Positions 49,628 to 58,894 of a DNA stretch of 64,000 bases are shown here, one piece after another; position 1 is the first letter of the stretch; each line of letters opens with the position of its first letter. The position numbers and the translations under genes were made by a program. Source of the stretch: Victivallis vadensis. GTDB taxonomy: Bacteria; Verrucomicrobiota; Lentisphaeria; Victivallales; Victivallaceae. The notes beneath the pieces were generated by a model. The model did not search any database. It was not told the DNA's origin and was given only the letters and a program-made list of their open reading frames with translations. The stretch spans positions 62,001 to 126,000 of the forward strand of contig NZ_QEKH01000009.1 in NCBI RefSeq assembly GCF_003096415.1, in the 5' to 3' direction.

Positions 49628-51025
49628 TCACCTCTCCCGGAACAGATTGCGCACCAGCGTCCGGCACAGCAGTTTCAGGTTGAACCAGAGTCCGGCATGA
49701 TGGGAGTAATAGAATTCGTCCAGCTCGATCTGCACCGGATCGTCTTCGTGTTCGAGCATCTCCGAATAGTTGAACACGCCGAGGTGGTAGTTGCCGAAGC
49801 GTTCCAGCAATTCGCGCACCTCCGCCGAAACCGGGAGCGGGTGATTGCCCACCAGCCGGATCCGGTTCATCATCGCCAGCACCACCAGATGAGTTTTGTG
49901 CAAACTGAATTTGTAGAAGAGCCGGTCGCACCAGATCCGGGCGGGCGCCCGGTAGAGGTTCAGCCTGATCCACCGGGTCGCCCGGTGATCCACAAAATAG
50001 ATTCCCGGAGTCGGGCGGACCGACAGGAAGGGGCGCAGCAGCAGCCACGGTGCCGCCTGCGCCAGCAGGATGCCGCCGCCGCAGACCATCGCCACCGCCC
50101 AATGGAAGAGCTGCCCCGGAAGCCGGGAGGAAACGCCGATCAGGATAAATTCATCCAGCACATCCACATAGGTGCCGCTGTACGGGTCGATCAGCCGGTT
50201 CCGGCAGATGATCTTGTTGCGGATCTCCAGTTCCGGTCCCACATAGGTATTGTCCATCACGATCGAATTGATCATTGAAGTTCCGGCATCGATCAGCGAA
50301 TTGCAGCCGACGATCGCGCCCGGCCCCGCCGCAGTCCGTTCGGAAAGCCGGGAGTTGTCGCCGAGCATCACCGGTTTGTTCACCTCCGCCCGCAGCGGGA
50401 TTTCCACCCCCGCGCCGATATAGATATCCTCGTCACGGCAATAGCTGTGCATCACGTAGTTACGGGCCTCGCCGGAAACCAGCCGCATCGAAAGCTCGTA
50501 ATAGTTTTTCACCGAATCCAGCGACAGCAGGTCGCCCGGGCGGAGCCGGCGGCTCTCCGCCAATCCTTCCAGCGTGAAATTCCGGCAGCGCTCCCGGCCG
50601 GCCACGAACAGGCCCCGCTCCCCGCGGAGCACCTTGCCCCGAACTTCATCCGGCGCGACCTCGATCTTCACTCCGGCGTCCATCCGGCAGGCGAAGAAGA
50701 GGTAGCCGCTGATCAGGAACAGGTCGTCGCCGCCGATCATCCCGGCATTGCGGAGCAGGATCTCACGCAACGGCTGCCCTTCGCGGCAGATGCCGTAGCT
50801 GATTTCGCAATTCCAGCGGGAACCGCCGCCGTAATACTCCCGCAGCCGCGCATCCGGCCGGCTCTGCAGCACCCGGATTTCGCGGATGCCGCACAGGTTG
50901 CAGAAGTCGAGCACATATTCCAGCAGCGGCTTATTGCCGATGCTCAGCAGGAACGGACTGGAAAGCCCGAACGCCTCCCGCAGACAGAGCGTATCCTCCC
51001 ACGGGCAGATGATGATCGCCTTCAT
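49628..51025 (-). CDS. nucleotidyltransferase/left-handed beta-helix protein with degenerate sugar-transferase-like tail
   Basis: The 465-residue protein starts MKAIIICPWEDTLCLREAFG and has SIGNKPLLEYVLDFCNLCGI, as in sugar-nucleotide pyrophosphorylases (NTP_transferase), although the GGxGxRL loop is not recognisable. Hexapeptide-like repeats follow (IYIGAGVEIPLRAEVNKPVM, then AAGPGAIVGCNSLID). The last about 160 residues have a hydrophobic stretch and IRLVGNHPLP...GLWFNLKLLCRTLVRNLF, which echoes the C-terminal part of bacterial sugar transferases without their catalytic DE and PRP residues. It may be a non-catalytic partner. Confidence 0.65.
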   Translation of the reverse strand: MKAIIICPWEDTLCLREAFGLSSPFLLSIGNKPLLEYVLDFCNLCGIREIRVLQSRPDARLREYYGGGSRWNCEISYGICREGQPLREILLRNAGMIGGDDLFLISGYLFFACRMDAGVKIEVAPDEVRGKVLRGERGLFVAGRERCRNFTLEGLAESRRLRPGDLLSLDSVKNYYELSMRLVSGEARNYVMHSYCRDEDIYIGAGVEIPLRAEVNKPVMLGDNSRLSERTAAGPGAIVGCNSLIDAGTSMINSIVMDNTYVGPELEIRNKIICRNRLIDPYSGTYVDVLDEFILIGVSSRLPGQLFHWAVAMVCGGGILLAQAAPWLLLRPFLSVRPTPGIYFVDHRATRWIRLNLYRAPARIWCDRLFYKFSLHKTHLVVLAMMNRIRLVGNHPLPVSAEVRELLERFGNYHLGVFNYSEMLEHEDDPVQIELDEFYYSHHAGLWFNLKLLCRTLVRNLFRER

Positions 51026-51028
51026 CGG

Positions 51029-51736
51029 TCAATACGCCCCCTTTCCGGTCAGCACGGCGGGAACGGTCTTCAACAGGATCCACAGATCGCGCCACAGGCT
51101 GCGGCTCATGATATACTCCTTGTCCAGCGCCACCTGCTGCCTGAAGGGGATATCGCTGCGGCCGGAAACCTGCCAGATGCAGGTGATGCCGGGCTTGACC
51201 GTCAGCCGCTTGCGGTCTTCAAGGGTGTATTCCGCCACCTCCGACGGCAGCGGCGGGCGCGGCCCGACCAGGCTCATGTCGCCGACCACCACGTTGAACA
51301 GCTGCGGCAGCTCGTCGATGCTGAATTTGCGGATGAAACGGCCGAACCGGGTCACACGCGGATCTTTCTGCATTTTGAAAATCACGCCGTCCTTCGACTC
51401 GTTCGCCTTCAACAGCTCCTGCCGGCGCTGCTCGGCGTCGATGTACATCGAGCGGAATTTATAGAAATTGAACGGCCTGCCGTCCCGGCCGATCCGCTTC
51501 TGCTTGAAGATCACCGGCCCCGGCGATTCGAGCCGGATCACCGCCGCGCACACCAGAAACACCGGCGACAGCACCAGGATTCCCAGCGAAGCGCACGTCA
51601 CGTCCACCACCGTTTTGAACAGGTAGGAGCCGCGGACCGTGACCTGCCACAAAAAGAGCTTCCACTTGACCTTGCGCTTACACTTCCCCTGATGGATCAG
51701 ATAATCCATCAACTCGTCTTTTTCGTCCCGGTCCAA
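51029..51736 (-). CDS. bacterial sugar transferase (initiating glycosyl-1-phosphate transferase, WbaP/WcaJ family)
   Basis: The 235-residue protein has one membrane/re-entrant segment (VDVTCASLGILVLSPVFLV), then RLESPGPVIFKQKRIGRDGRPF, FYKFRSMY, the catalytic FSIDELPQLFNVVVGDMSLVGPRP and GITCIWQVSGRSD. It would attach the first sugar phosphate to undecaprenyl phosphate. TTG 51736 is the preferred start because a full GGAGGTGATC sits 8 nt upstream, measured from GGAGG; GTG 51745 and ATG 51709 are in-frame alternatives. It overlaps nothing and lies 5 nt after the GT4-GT26 fusion. Confidence 0.93.
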   Translation of the reverse strand: MDRDEKDELMDYLIHQGKCKRKVKWKLFLWQVTVRGSYLFKTVVDVTCASLGILVLSPVFLVCAAVIRLESPGPVIFKQKRIGRDGRPFNFYKFRSMYIDAEQRRQELLKANESKDGVIFKMQKDPRVTRFGRFIRKFSIDELPQLFNVVVGDMSLVGPRPPLPSEVAEYTLEDRKRLTVKPGITCIWQVSGRSDIPFRQQVALDKEYIMSRSLWRDLWILLKTVPAVLTGKGAY

Positions 51737-51739
51737 AAA

Positions 51740-51749
51740 GATCACCTCC
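51740..51749 (-). promoter_or_regulatory. extended Shine-Dalgarno sequence for the sugar transferase
   Basis: GGAGGTGATC on the minus strand is complementary to the 3' end of 16S rRNA over ten bases. It overlaps the stop codon of the upstream fusion gene (TGA 51744-51742) and makes the TTG at 51736 the likely start. Confidence 0.65.
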
Positions 51750-54045
51750 GTGAAAGTTGCCGGCGGACGACCCGCCACAGAAACAGCGGGTTGCCGATGA
51801 TATAACGCCTGAAGAGCCGCCGCGGCTCCATCAGCAGCCGAAAGCTCCATTCCATGCCGATTTCGCGCATCCACAGCGGCGCGCGCCGGATCCGGCCGGA
51901 ATAGAAGTCGAACAGTCCGCCGACGCCGATCCGCACCGGCGCCGCGAGCTGTTCTCCCCAGCGCTCCAGCCACTTCTCCTGCCGGGGCACGCCGAAGGCG
52001 ACCAGCAGAATGTCCGCGCCGGAAGCGTTGATCGCGGCGACCACCTGCTCCGCGCCGGCGTCGAGGTCGAAGCAGCCGTCCCGGACTCCGGAGAATTTCA
52101 GGCGCGGATACGACTCCAGCGTTTTTCGCCGCATGGTTTCGACCACGCCGGGGCGGGCCCCCAGCAGATAAATCGAAAAGCCGTTTTTTTCCGCCATTTC
52201 GCACAGGTGCGGATACATGTCCGAACCGTTGATGTTTTCCCGGAGGCGCTGCCCGGTCAGTTTCCCGGCGATCACCAGCCCGATCCCGTCGGCCAGCACC
52301 TCGAAACGCTCCTTCATCAGCCGGAAGTACTCCGGGTCGCGGCAGGCGATATTGAAGCAGTCCGGGTTCATAAAGGCGACCTGCAGCCGTTTCCGCTCGC
52401 GGATGCACTCTTTGAAATGGTCGAGCGCCTCGCGCATCGACCGGTTCCGCACCTCCAGACCCAGCAGATGAAACTTCTCCTCCTCCCGGCCCGCGCCGCC
52501 GAAGAGCAGCGCCGGAAAGGTGCGCAGCACCAGCCCGAGGTCGCTCCACAGCGACCGGTGCATTTGTTTGCGTTCCCGCAGCGCCCCCTGAACCGCCAGC
52601 CGTCCCGACCGGTGGATAAAATCCGGAGTGAATACGCCCGGCCGGTCGAAGCAGGCCAGCTCCGGCTCAAAGTCGCGCAACGGGTCTCCGACCAGCCCGA
52701 TCCGGCCCGCCAGCACATAAGCGAAACGCGGCGAACCGCGCCACAGCGCCGACTCCGACCGCACTTCCGGCAGCCGCAGCGGACGCCCGGCAAGATCGAA
52801 CACCCGCCGGAAACGCAGCTTTCCGCACAGCGCGCCCAGCAGCAGGCCGGGCACCGAAACAATACAGAATCCCGCCAGGGCCAGGATATATTCCACCGCG
52901 ACGACCACCGCTCCGGGACGGTGGCGGCGGCGTTCGAAGAGTCCGCCCAATGCGGCAACGTGCTTCTCCCATGAGAACTCCGCCGCTCTCCGGAATCCGG
53001 CCCGCCGCAATGCGGCAACCTCCTCCGGGTCGTCCAATACCGCAGTCAGCGCTGCGGCGATCCCCTCCGGCAGCTCAGGGTCGAACAGCCGAGCGGCCCC
53101 CTCGCCGATCTCACCAAGCGACGAGGTTTCCGAACAGGCCGTCGGGGCCCCGCAGGCCATCGCCTCGACCAGCGACAGCCCGAATCCCTCGAAACGGGAC
53201 GGGAACACATACAGCGCACACCGCCGGTAAAGCGCAGGCAGATCCGCCGAGGCGACGAAACCGGCCAGCCGGATCCGGGCCGCATCGGGCGAGGCGGCGG
53301 CGGCGCGGTGTATTTCCTCCGCCCCGTTCCAGTCGCTGCCGCCGAGCACGAGGCGGTATTTTTCCTTCAGCGCGGGAGCCAGCAGTCCGTAAGCCCGGAT
53401 CAGGCCGGTGTGATTCTTGCCGGGATGCTCCAACCGCGACACATAGAGCAGAAACGCTTCTTCCCCGGAGTATTTTTCCACGCGCGCCGCATCGTCCGGC
53501 TGCGGCTCCGCCGAAAACATCTCCCGGTCATAGCCGTTGCAGATCACGCTGATCTTCGCCAGCGCGATTTCCCAGAACTTCACCAGGTCCGCGGCGGTGC
53601 TTTCGCTGATCGCGACCACCCTCGCCAGACGGCGCACCGCGAAGGGGAGCAGCTTCATCACATAGAGCATCCGGAAAGGATCGTACTTGGTTTTCACATG
53701 GTACTGCGACAGGTCGTGCACCACGCCGACCGTGAAGGTGCGGCAGAACAGCATCGCCCGGCGGTTCGCGGCGGGCAGGAAGATCGCGTCGAACTCCCGC
53801 TGCCGGATCGTGAGAGGCAGCACGAAAAGATGCCACAGCATATTGAAAAGCGGCCGGTCCAGCCACGCCGGAATGCTCCGGTAACGGATATGCTCCGACT
53901 CCGGCAGCAGCGGCCGGTCGGCGTCGAAAGCCGCCACCGTCAGTTCATGATGCTCGGCCAGCTGCCGCAACACATTCACGATATAGACGGAAATGCCCGA
54001 CTTGCCGTGATCGAAACAGCTCACACAACAGAAAATCTTCGCCAT
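51742..54045 (-). CDS. fusion glycosyltransferase: GT4 + sugar-transferase-like middle + WecG/TagA GT26
   Basis: This 767-residue protein joins three parts. Residues about 1-370 are a GT4 enzyme: GKSGISVYIVNVL, VAISESTAADL, LYVSRLEHPGKNH and the nucleotide-sugar motif FPSRFEGFGLSLVEAMACG. Residues about 380-545 hold hydrophobic segments and GRIGLVGDPLRDF...SLWSDLGLVLRTFPALLF, resembling a degenerate sugar transferase tail. Residues about 550-767 are a WecG/TagA/CpsF GT26 domain: FMNPDCFNIA, ADGIGLVIAGKL, YLLGARPG and VAFGVPRQEKWL. It could add two sugars in sequence to the lipid carrier. The parts are usually separate proteins. Confidence 0.85.
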   Translation of the reverse strand: MAKIFCCVSCFDHGKSGISVYIVNVLRQLAEHHELTVAAFDADRPLLPESEHIRYRSIPAWLDRPLFNMLWHLFVLPLTIRQREFDAIFLPAANRRAMLFCRTFTVGVVHDLSQYHVKTKYDPFRMLYVMKLLPFAVRRLARVVAISESTAADLVKFWEIALAKISVICNGYDREMFSAEPQPDDAARVEKYSGEEAFLLYVSRLEHPGKNHTGLIRAYGLLAPALKEKYRLVLGGSDWNGAEEIHRAAAASPDAARIRLAGFVASADLPALYRRCALYVFPSRFEGFGLSLVEAMACGAPTACSETSSLGEIGEGAARLFDPELPEGIAAALTAVLDDPEEVAALRRAGFRRAAEFSWEKHVAALGGLFERRRHRPGAVVVAVEYILALAGFCIVSVPGLLLGALCGKLRFRRVFDLAGRPLRLPEVRSESALWRGSPRFAYVLAGRIGLVGDPLRDFEPELACFDRPGVFTPDFIHRSGRLAVQGALRERKQMHRSLWSDLGLVLRTFPALLFGGAGREEEKFHLLGLEVRNRSMREALDHFKECIRERKRLQVAFMNPDCFNIACRDPEYFRLMKERFEVLADGIGLVIAGKLTGQRLRENINGSDMYPHLCEMAEKNGFSIYLLGARPGVVETMRRKTLESYPRLKFSGVRDGCFDLDAGAEQVVAAINASGADILLVAFGVPRQEKWLERWGEQLAAPVRIGVGGLFDFYSGRIRRAPLWMREIGMEWSFRLLMEPRRLFRRYIIGNPLFLWRVVRRQLSRR

Positions 54046-54049
54046 CGCC

Positions 54050-55174
54050 CTAATCCCGCACCAGTTTCAGAATCCGCTCAGCAAACAATTCCGGCCGGAA
54101 ACGCTCCACGGAACGCCGTCCCGCTTCACCCATCTTCGCCGCCAACGCCGGATCCGCGAGCAGCCGCCCGATTCCCGCCGCCAATCCGTCCACATCGCCC
54201 GGCGGAACCGCGATGCCGTTCACGCCGTCCTCCAGCCACTCCGTCACGCCGCCGACCGCAAAGCCGACCACCGGGATGCCGCGCGCCATCGCCTCGACTC
54301 CCGCCAGTCCGAACGGCTCCTGCCAGCGCGACGGAAACACCGCCAGCCGCACATTCCCCGCCCGCGTCCACGGTTCTGGATCGAAATCGACAAATTCGAC
54401 CCGGCCGCGCAAATCCGGCCCGGCCATCACCGCGTCGAGCAGCTTCCGGTCGCGGTTGCGGCCGATCACGACCGCCCGGCCCGGCTGCCGCACCCGCGCG
54501 AACGCCCGCAAAAACAGGTCCGCTCCCTTGCCCCGCAGAATCTGGCCGACGAACACCGCCGCCGGTTCGCCTTCTCCCGGCGGAACAGGGTCCGCACCGG
54601 GACACGGCGGCGGAATCTTGTGCAGCAGCAGCGGGTCAAAACCGTTCATCGCCAGCTCTTCCAGCATGAAATCCGACGCCGCGGCCACCATGCCGCACCG
54701 GCGCGCCGCCGCCAGCGTCCGCTCGAATGCCGCAAACGGCGGCACTCCCCAGCGCCCCGACTCGCCCTTGACCACCGGGGCGCAACAGAAACAGCGCAGC
54801 CTGCCATACGGCTTCCAGCAATTCCGGCGCCGCAGCAACGTATATTTGTGCCGTCTCGGACAGCAGAAATCGTGATCGTGCACATAGAGCAGAGTACGGT
54901 TCTTCCGGTTCCAGCCGTCCAGCACGGCCGGATCGGCGGCCCGGTGCAGAATCACCAGATCGAACCCCTCCGGAAATTCCCCCCAGGGAACCAGCCCGTC
55001 GAAACCGACGGCGAATCCGTCCGCGTTTCCCGTCGTCCGGAACGAGCCGTACACCTCGCATCCGGCGGCGCGCAGCGCGGCGGCGGCATCGAACACAAAC
55101 CGCTCGATCCCTCCGCAAAAATATCCCTTCTCGGAGACCTGACAGATCCGCACTGCGTCACCGCCGTTTCTCAT
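54050..55174 (-). CDS. GT4-family glycosyltransferase
   Basis: ATG 55174 has GAGGAG upstream. The 374-residue product has EKGYFCGGIERFVFD at the N-terminus (acceptor loop), then AVFVGQILRGKGADLFLRAF and FPSRWQEPFGLAGVEAMARGIPVVGF, the GT4 E-x7-E donor site. A Cys-rich run in the middle (DHDFCCPRRHK, CFCCAP) is unusual for this family. It overlaps the upstream GT4 gene by 17 bp. Confidence 0.9.
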   Translation of the reverse strand: MRNGGDAVRICQVSEKGYFCGGIERFVFDAAAALRAAGCEVYGSFRTTGNADGFAVGFDGLVPWGEFPEGFDLVILHRAADPAVLDGWNRKNRTLLYVHDHDFCCPRRHKYTLLRRRNCWKPYGRLRCFCCAPVVKGESGRWGVPPFAAFERTLAAARRCGMVAAASDFMLEELAMNGFDPLLLHKIPPPCPGADPVPPGEGEPAAVFVGQILRGKGADLFLRAFARVRQPGRAVVIGRNRDRKLLDAVMAGPDLRGRVEFVDFDPEPWTRAGNVRLAVFPSRWQEPFGLAGVEAMARGIPVVGFAVGGVTEWLEDGVNGIAVPPGDVDGLAAGIGRLLADPALAAKMGEAGRRSVERFRPELFAERILKLVRD

Positions 55175-56396
55175 TGCAAAGCTCCTCATAGAAGGCTTCC
55201 AGCCGGGCGACAATCCGGGGCCACCGGTAGTTTTCCTCCAGATCGCGTTCCGCCCCTTCGCAGATGCGGCCGCGCAATTCCCGGTCGGCGCGCGCCGCCC
55301 GGCACTTCTCAATCAGTTCGTTCAGGTCGGCCGAATCAAAAGCGAGGCCGTTTTCTCCGTCACGCACCAGATGCTCCAGACCGCCCACCCGGGCCGCCAC
55401 CACCGGCAGCCCCGCCGACCACGCCTCCAGCACCACAATGCCGAACGGCTCATGGCGGGACGGCAGCACGAAAAGATCGGCGCAGCGGTAAGCGGCGACC
55501 AGTTCGGGAGACGACGGCTGGAAACCGGGAATGATCGTCACGCACTCCTCCAGCGCGTTTTCCGCGATATAGGCTTTCATCCGCGCAAAATAATCGGTCG
55601 CGGTGATCGGCCCGACCAGCAGCAAATGCAAATCCGGCATCTCCCCGCGGAGCCATTTCATCATTTTGAGCAGCTGCATCTGATTTTTCTGATAGTCGAT
55701 CCGGGAGACGCAGAGCACCACGAACTTTTCCCGCCCGATCCCGTAACGGCGGCGGAAGCCCGGATCCGGAGCCGTCCGGAACCGCTCCGGATCCACTCCG
55801 TTCGGCAGATAGATCACATTCTTCTCCGGGAACTTCGCCGCGACGCGCCGGTATTCGTCATAGCCGACGCAGACGATCCCGTCCGCGCGCGACATCGGGT
55901 CGAAGTTCTCAAACCGGACCAGGTCCAGCAGCCTGCCGTAGTTCAACGAATGTTCCAGCGGGCGGCACATCTCGCGGATCTCGCCTTCCGGCACATTCAG
56001 CGCACCGCCGTGCAGCGACATCACGAAAGGAATCCGCACCCGCCGCGCCGTCCTGCACGCCTGCACCGCGAGATGCCCCATCGTATGGCAGTGAATCACA
56101 TCGGCCTTTTCCGTCTCCAGAGCCCGGATCAGCGCGGGCGAAAAGGGATTGCCGCCCTTCTTGTCCAGCATCCGGCGGCGCATTTTCGACAGCGGGAAAT
56201 AGGGATATGAGTAGCCGAAGCGGGAAATGCGGATGCCGGAGACCTCCTCATCCCCCGTCCGATCCAGCGCGGATGTGCAGAAAATCCGGGCGCCGTGTCC
56301 GTCGCGCAACAATTCGCGCGCCGTGTTGAACACCACGGTTTCGGTACCGCCCCACTCCTGGAAACTCATCCGGCGCAACAGGTTCGCTATCTGCAT
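55158..56396 (-). CDS. GT4-family glycosyltransferase
   Basis: The 412-residue protein has the GT4 pattern: EWGGTETVVFNTARELL near the N-terminus, VIHCHTMGHLA, YLPNGVDPERF, VSRIDYQKNQMQLL and LPSRHEPFGIVVLEAWSAGLPVVA with the E-x7-E donor site. It belongs to the retaining GT-B enzymes and would add one sugar of the EPS repeat unit in the cytoplasm. It overlaps the GT2 gene by 10 bp. Confidence 0.92.
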   Translation of the reverse strand: MQIANLLRRMSFQEWGGTETVVFNTARELLRDGHGARIFCTSALDRTGDEEVSGIRISRFGYSYPYFPLSKMRRRMLDKKGGNPFSPALIRALETEKADVIHCHTMGHLAVQACRTARRVRIPFVMSLHGGALNVPEGEIREMCRPLEHSLNYGRLLDLVRFENFDPMSRADGIVCVGYDEYRRVAAKFPEKNVIYLPNGVDPERFRTAPDPGFRRRYGIGREKFVVLCVSRIDYQKNQMQLLKMMKWLRGEMPDLHLLLVGPITATDYFARMKAYIAENALEECVTIIPGFQPSSPELVAAYRCADLFVLPSRHEPFGIVVLEAWSAGLPVVAARVGGLEHLVRDGENGLAFDSADLNELIEKCRAARADRELRGRICEGAERDLEENYRWPRIVARLEAFYEELCNEKRR

Positions 56397-57250
56397 AATA
56401 CCCTCGCTTCACGTTTGGAGTTGTCACGCCGGCCGCGGTACAGCGAACGGCGCTGAAGATACCGGTAACGGATTCCGGCCGCGACGGTACCGGCTTCGCC
56501 CCGCCTGGCGAGGTACGCGAAATCCCGGAACGTTTCAGCCAGGAACGGCAGCAGGAAGTTCCGGAAGAAACCGGTCTCCCCGCCGAAAATGGCGGCGTCA
56601 GCCCATCCTTCATTGTAGAAACGGGTCCGCAATTGCGCCGGAGTGTAGTTGTGGGAGTGCTCGACCCGGGCCTCCGGCACATAGACCAGTTTGCGCCCCT
56701 CCAGCGCCATGCGGTGCGCCCACTCCACGTCCTCCGAATAACGGAACTCCGGGTTGAACGGCCGCTCCAGCAGCAGCTTCCGCGGAATCGCCGAGGACGC
56801 CAGCGAAAAGAAAAATTTCCATTTCGCCGCAATGGAGCCGTCGCCGAACGCCCGCTCGTTATCCTTGCGGACCAGGGCGAACGCGTCGGGGCGCGGCAGC
56901 TGATTTGCGAAAGCCGCGGCAACCGTCCCCTCGCTCTCCTCCAACGGCCGCACCAGCTTTTCCAGCCAGCTTTCATCCAGCGGAACGCAGTCGGAATTGT
57001 TGAAAACCAGCACGTCGCCGGAGGCGATCCGGGCCGCTTCATTCACCACCCGGCCCGGCAGGTAATCCCCGGCCCGGCCGTTCACCAGCCGGTCCGGCTT
57101 GAAGGAACGGACGATTTCCAGCGTGCCGTCGGTCGAGCCGGAGTCGAAGACGATCAGCTCCGCCTCCCGGCTTTGGCGGCGCAGCATCTCCAGCGTCCGC
57201 CGGATGCACCCCTCGTCATTGAAGGAACGCACGATCAGAGAGAGTTTCAT
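56387..57250 (-). CDS. GT2-family glycosyltransferase
   Basis: The 287-residue protein begins KLSLIVRSFNDEGCIRRTLE, has FDSGSTDGTLEIV, FNNSDCVPLDESWLE (DxD-like) and SEDVEWAHRMALEGRKLVYVP with the ED base. These are GT-A, GT2 motifs for an inverting transferase using a metal-bound nucleotide sugar. Its ATG overlaps the stop of the RsbU-like gene by 4 bp (ATGA), tying its translation to the signalling protein. Confidence 0.92.
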   Translation of the reverse strand: MKLSLIVRSFNDEGCIRRTLEMLRRQSREAELIVFDSGSTDGTLEIVRSFKPDRLVNGRAGDYLPGRVVNEAARIASGDVLVFNNSDCVPLDESWLEKLVRPLEESEGTVAAAFANQLPRPDAFALVRKDNERAFGDGSIAAKWKFFFSLASSAIPRKLLLERPFNPEFRYSEDVEWAHRMALEGRKLVYVPEARVEHSHNYTPAQLRTRFYNEGWADAAIFGGETGFFRNFLLPFLAETFRDFAYLARRGEAGTVAAGIRYRYLQRRSLYRGRRDNSKREARVLCR

Positions 57251-58875
57251 TTCCCGCCTTTCTGCAGGTCGAAATAGAGTTTGGAAACGTTCAGCCCGTG
57301 ATAATTCTTCCGGAAAAAACCGTCCGACAGATTTGCAATCAGCTGCAATCCCCGCCCTGCTTCGGCATCCATCAGGAAGTCGTCGAAACCGCCGCCCTCC
57401 TCCGGCTTCGGCAATTCGATTTCGAATTTCCGCGCCCGGTCCAGAAACGTCACCTCCACCCGGCCGTTCTCCAATGCGACCGACACCATGATCTTCGGCC
57501 GGATGCGCGGCCGGGTCGCAAAACCGTGCATGATGATGTTGTTGAAAAATTCCACGGAAGCCAGCTCTATCTCCAGCAGTTTGAACTCATCCACCCCCGC
57601 CCCTTTCAGCGCCCGGTGCAGCTCCTCGGAAAAGGTCTTGCTGTTGGCCATGTCCACCGTATACGCCGCCGAAAGCTTTACCGCCGCCGAAGTGGAATCC
57701 CGCCGCCCGAAAGAGATGATCGAAACGTCGTCGCTGGTTTCGGTATATCCGGCCTCCTCGATGCACTCCGCCAGCAGATAGGGGATCTGCCCCTGGCTGA
57801 TATCGACATTGGATTCCACCAGCAGTTTCACAAACTCCTCGCGGGACATCTTGTTGCTGTTGATGTCGCAGGTATCCATCACACCGTCGGTCATCGAAAA
57901 ATAACGGCAGTCGCGGTCAAACGTTTCGTGAATCACATCCTCCGCCGTATATTCGAACTCCTGAAACCAGCCGATCGGAATCCCGCCTTTCATACCGGGA
58001 TCGCGGTAGTCGATCCGGTGCTCGCGCTCATCGTAACGGAAAAGCCCCATATGGCCGGCGCTGATATAATCGAGCGTCTCCTTTTCGCAGTCCGCCAGCA
58101 CCGCGAGACAGGTCATATAACCGCGATGGTCGAATTCGGTACAGAAATAAGCGTTCAGCCGGTTGAACAGCTCCGGCAGCAGGTTGTCAGGATCGGCCGC
58201 CTGCTCGATAATGGTCTTGCTCCACCCCATCACCACGCTCATCTGCATCGCGGCAGAAATTCCATGCCCGGCCACGTCGCCGATAAAGATCAGATAGCGC
58301 CGCCCTCCCAGTTCGATCAGGTTGTAAAGGTCGCCGCCGATCCCGTACATCGGTTCATAAAGAGAGGAGAGAAAAAGGTCATTGTTGCAGACAATCCAGT
58401 CCGGCAGCAGCAGCGCCTGCATCCGGGAAGCGGCGCGGATATCATTGACCACACTGGAATAGTGCTTGATCTGCAGATGGGATTTCCGGTAACGCTCGAT
58501 CGCTTCGCGGACACACTCCAGAAACTTCTGCGGCATGATCGGCTTGCTGACCAGCACCACTTCACCGTCCGCGGAAAAGTGTTCCACCAATTCACCGTGC
58601 GCCGAATAATCGAGGAAACCCGGTATGATCACCGGCACGATCGAATCGATCCGGCGGAACATATCCAGAAACGCCGCGGCGCTCTCGTCCAGAATCGACA
58701 CGGCGTAAATCACCGCGCTGCAACCGCTCTTCCGATGGAATTCCGCCGCTGCCTCCTGCGAGCTGAACACTTCGACCCGGTAGGGTTCGTTCTTCAGGAT
58801 TTCGAGAATCAGTGTACGGGTCGCCCGGTCATCATCGACGACAATCACCGTAGTCTCGTCACCTTTCGCCGACAT
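57247..58875 (-). CDS. RsbU/SpoIIE-like phosphatase with N-terminal pseudo-receiver and C-terminal RsbW-like ATPase
   Basis: ATG 58875 follows GGAGAAAC. The 542-residue protein has three parts. The receiver-like domain (about 5-120) keeps VVDDDRATR and VSKP, but the phosphoacceptor Asp position reads SAVIYAVS. The PP2C/SpoIIE domain (about 150-385) has GIGGDLYNLI, FIGDVAGHGISAAM, SMTDGVMD and TSDDVSIISF. The HATPase_c_2 domain (about 400-542) has ELASVEFFNNIIMHGF. It would dephosphorylate the neighbouring STAS protein and perhaps also bind or phosphorylate it, a partner-switch circuit. Genes are 19 nt apart. Confidence 0.88.
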   Translation of the reverse strand: MSAKGDETTVIVVDDDRATRTLILEILKNEPYRVEVFSSQEAAAEFHRKSGCSAVIYAVSILDESAAAFLDMFRRIDSIVPVIIPGFLDYSAHGELVEHFSADGEVVLVSKPIMPQKFLECVREAIERYRKSHLQIKHYSSVVNDIRAASRMQALLLPDWIVCNNDLFLSSLYEPMYGIGGDLYNLIELGGRRYLIFIGDVAGHGISAAMQMSVVMGWSKTIIEQAADPDNLLPELFNRLNAYFCTEFDHRGYMTCLAVLADCEKETLDYISAGHMGLFRYDEREHRIDYRDPGMKGGIPIGWFQEFEYTAEDVIHETFDRDCRYFSMTDGVMDTCDINSNKMSREEFVKLLVESNVDISQGQIPYLLAECIEEAGYTETSDDVSIISFGRRDSTSAAVKLSAAYTVDMANSKTFSEELHRALKGAGVDEFKLLEIELASVEFFNNIIMHGFATRPRIRPKIMVSVALENGRVEVTFLDRARKFEIELPKPEEGGGFDDFLMDAEAGRGLQLIANLSDGFFRKNYHGLNVSKLYFDLQKGGK

Positions 58876-58894
58876 ACCGTTTCTCCGGCAATAT

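Noticed and set aside
51746-52549. Upstream extension of the sugar transferase reading frame
   Set aside because: The extension lies in another frame of the fusion glycosyltransferase and is not similar to sugar transferases. The strong RBS near 51745 marks the true start.
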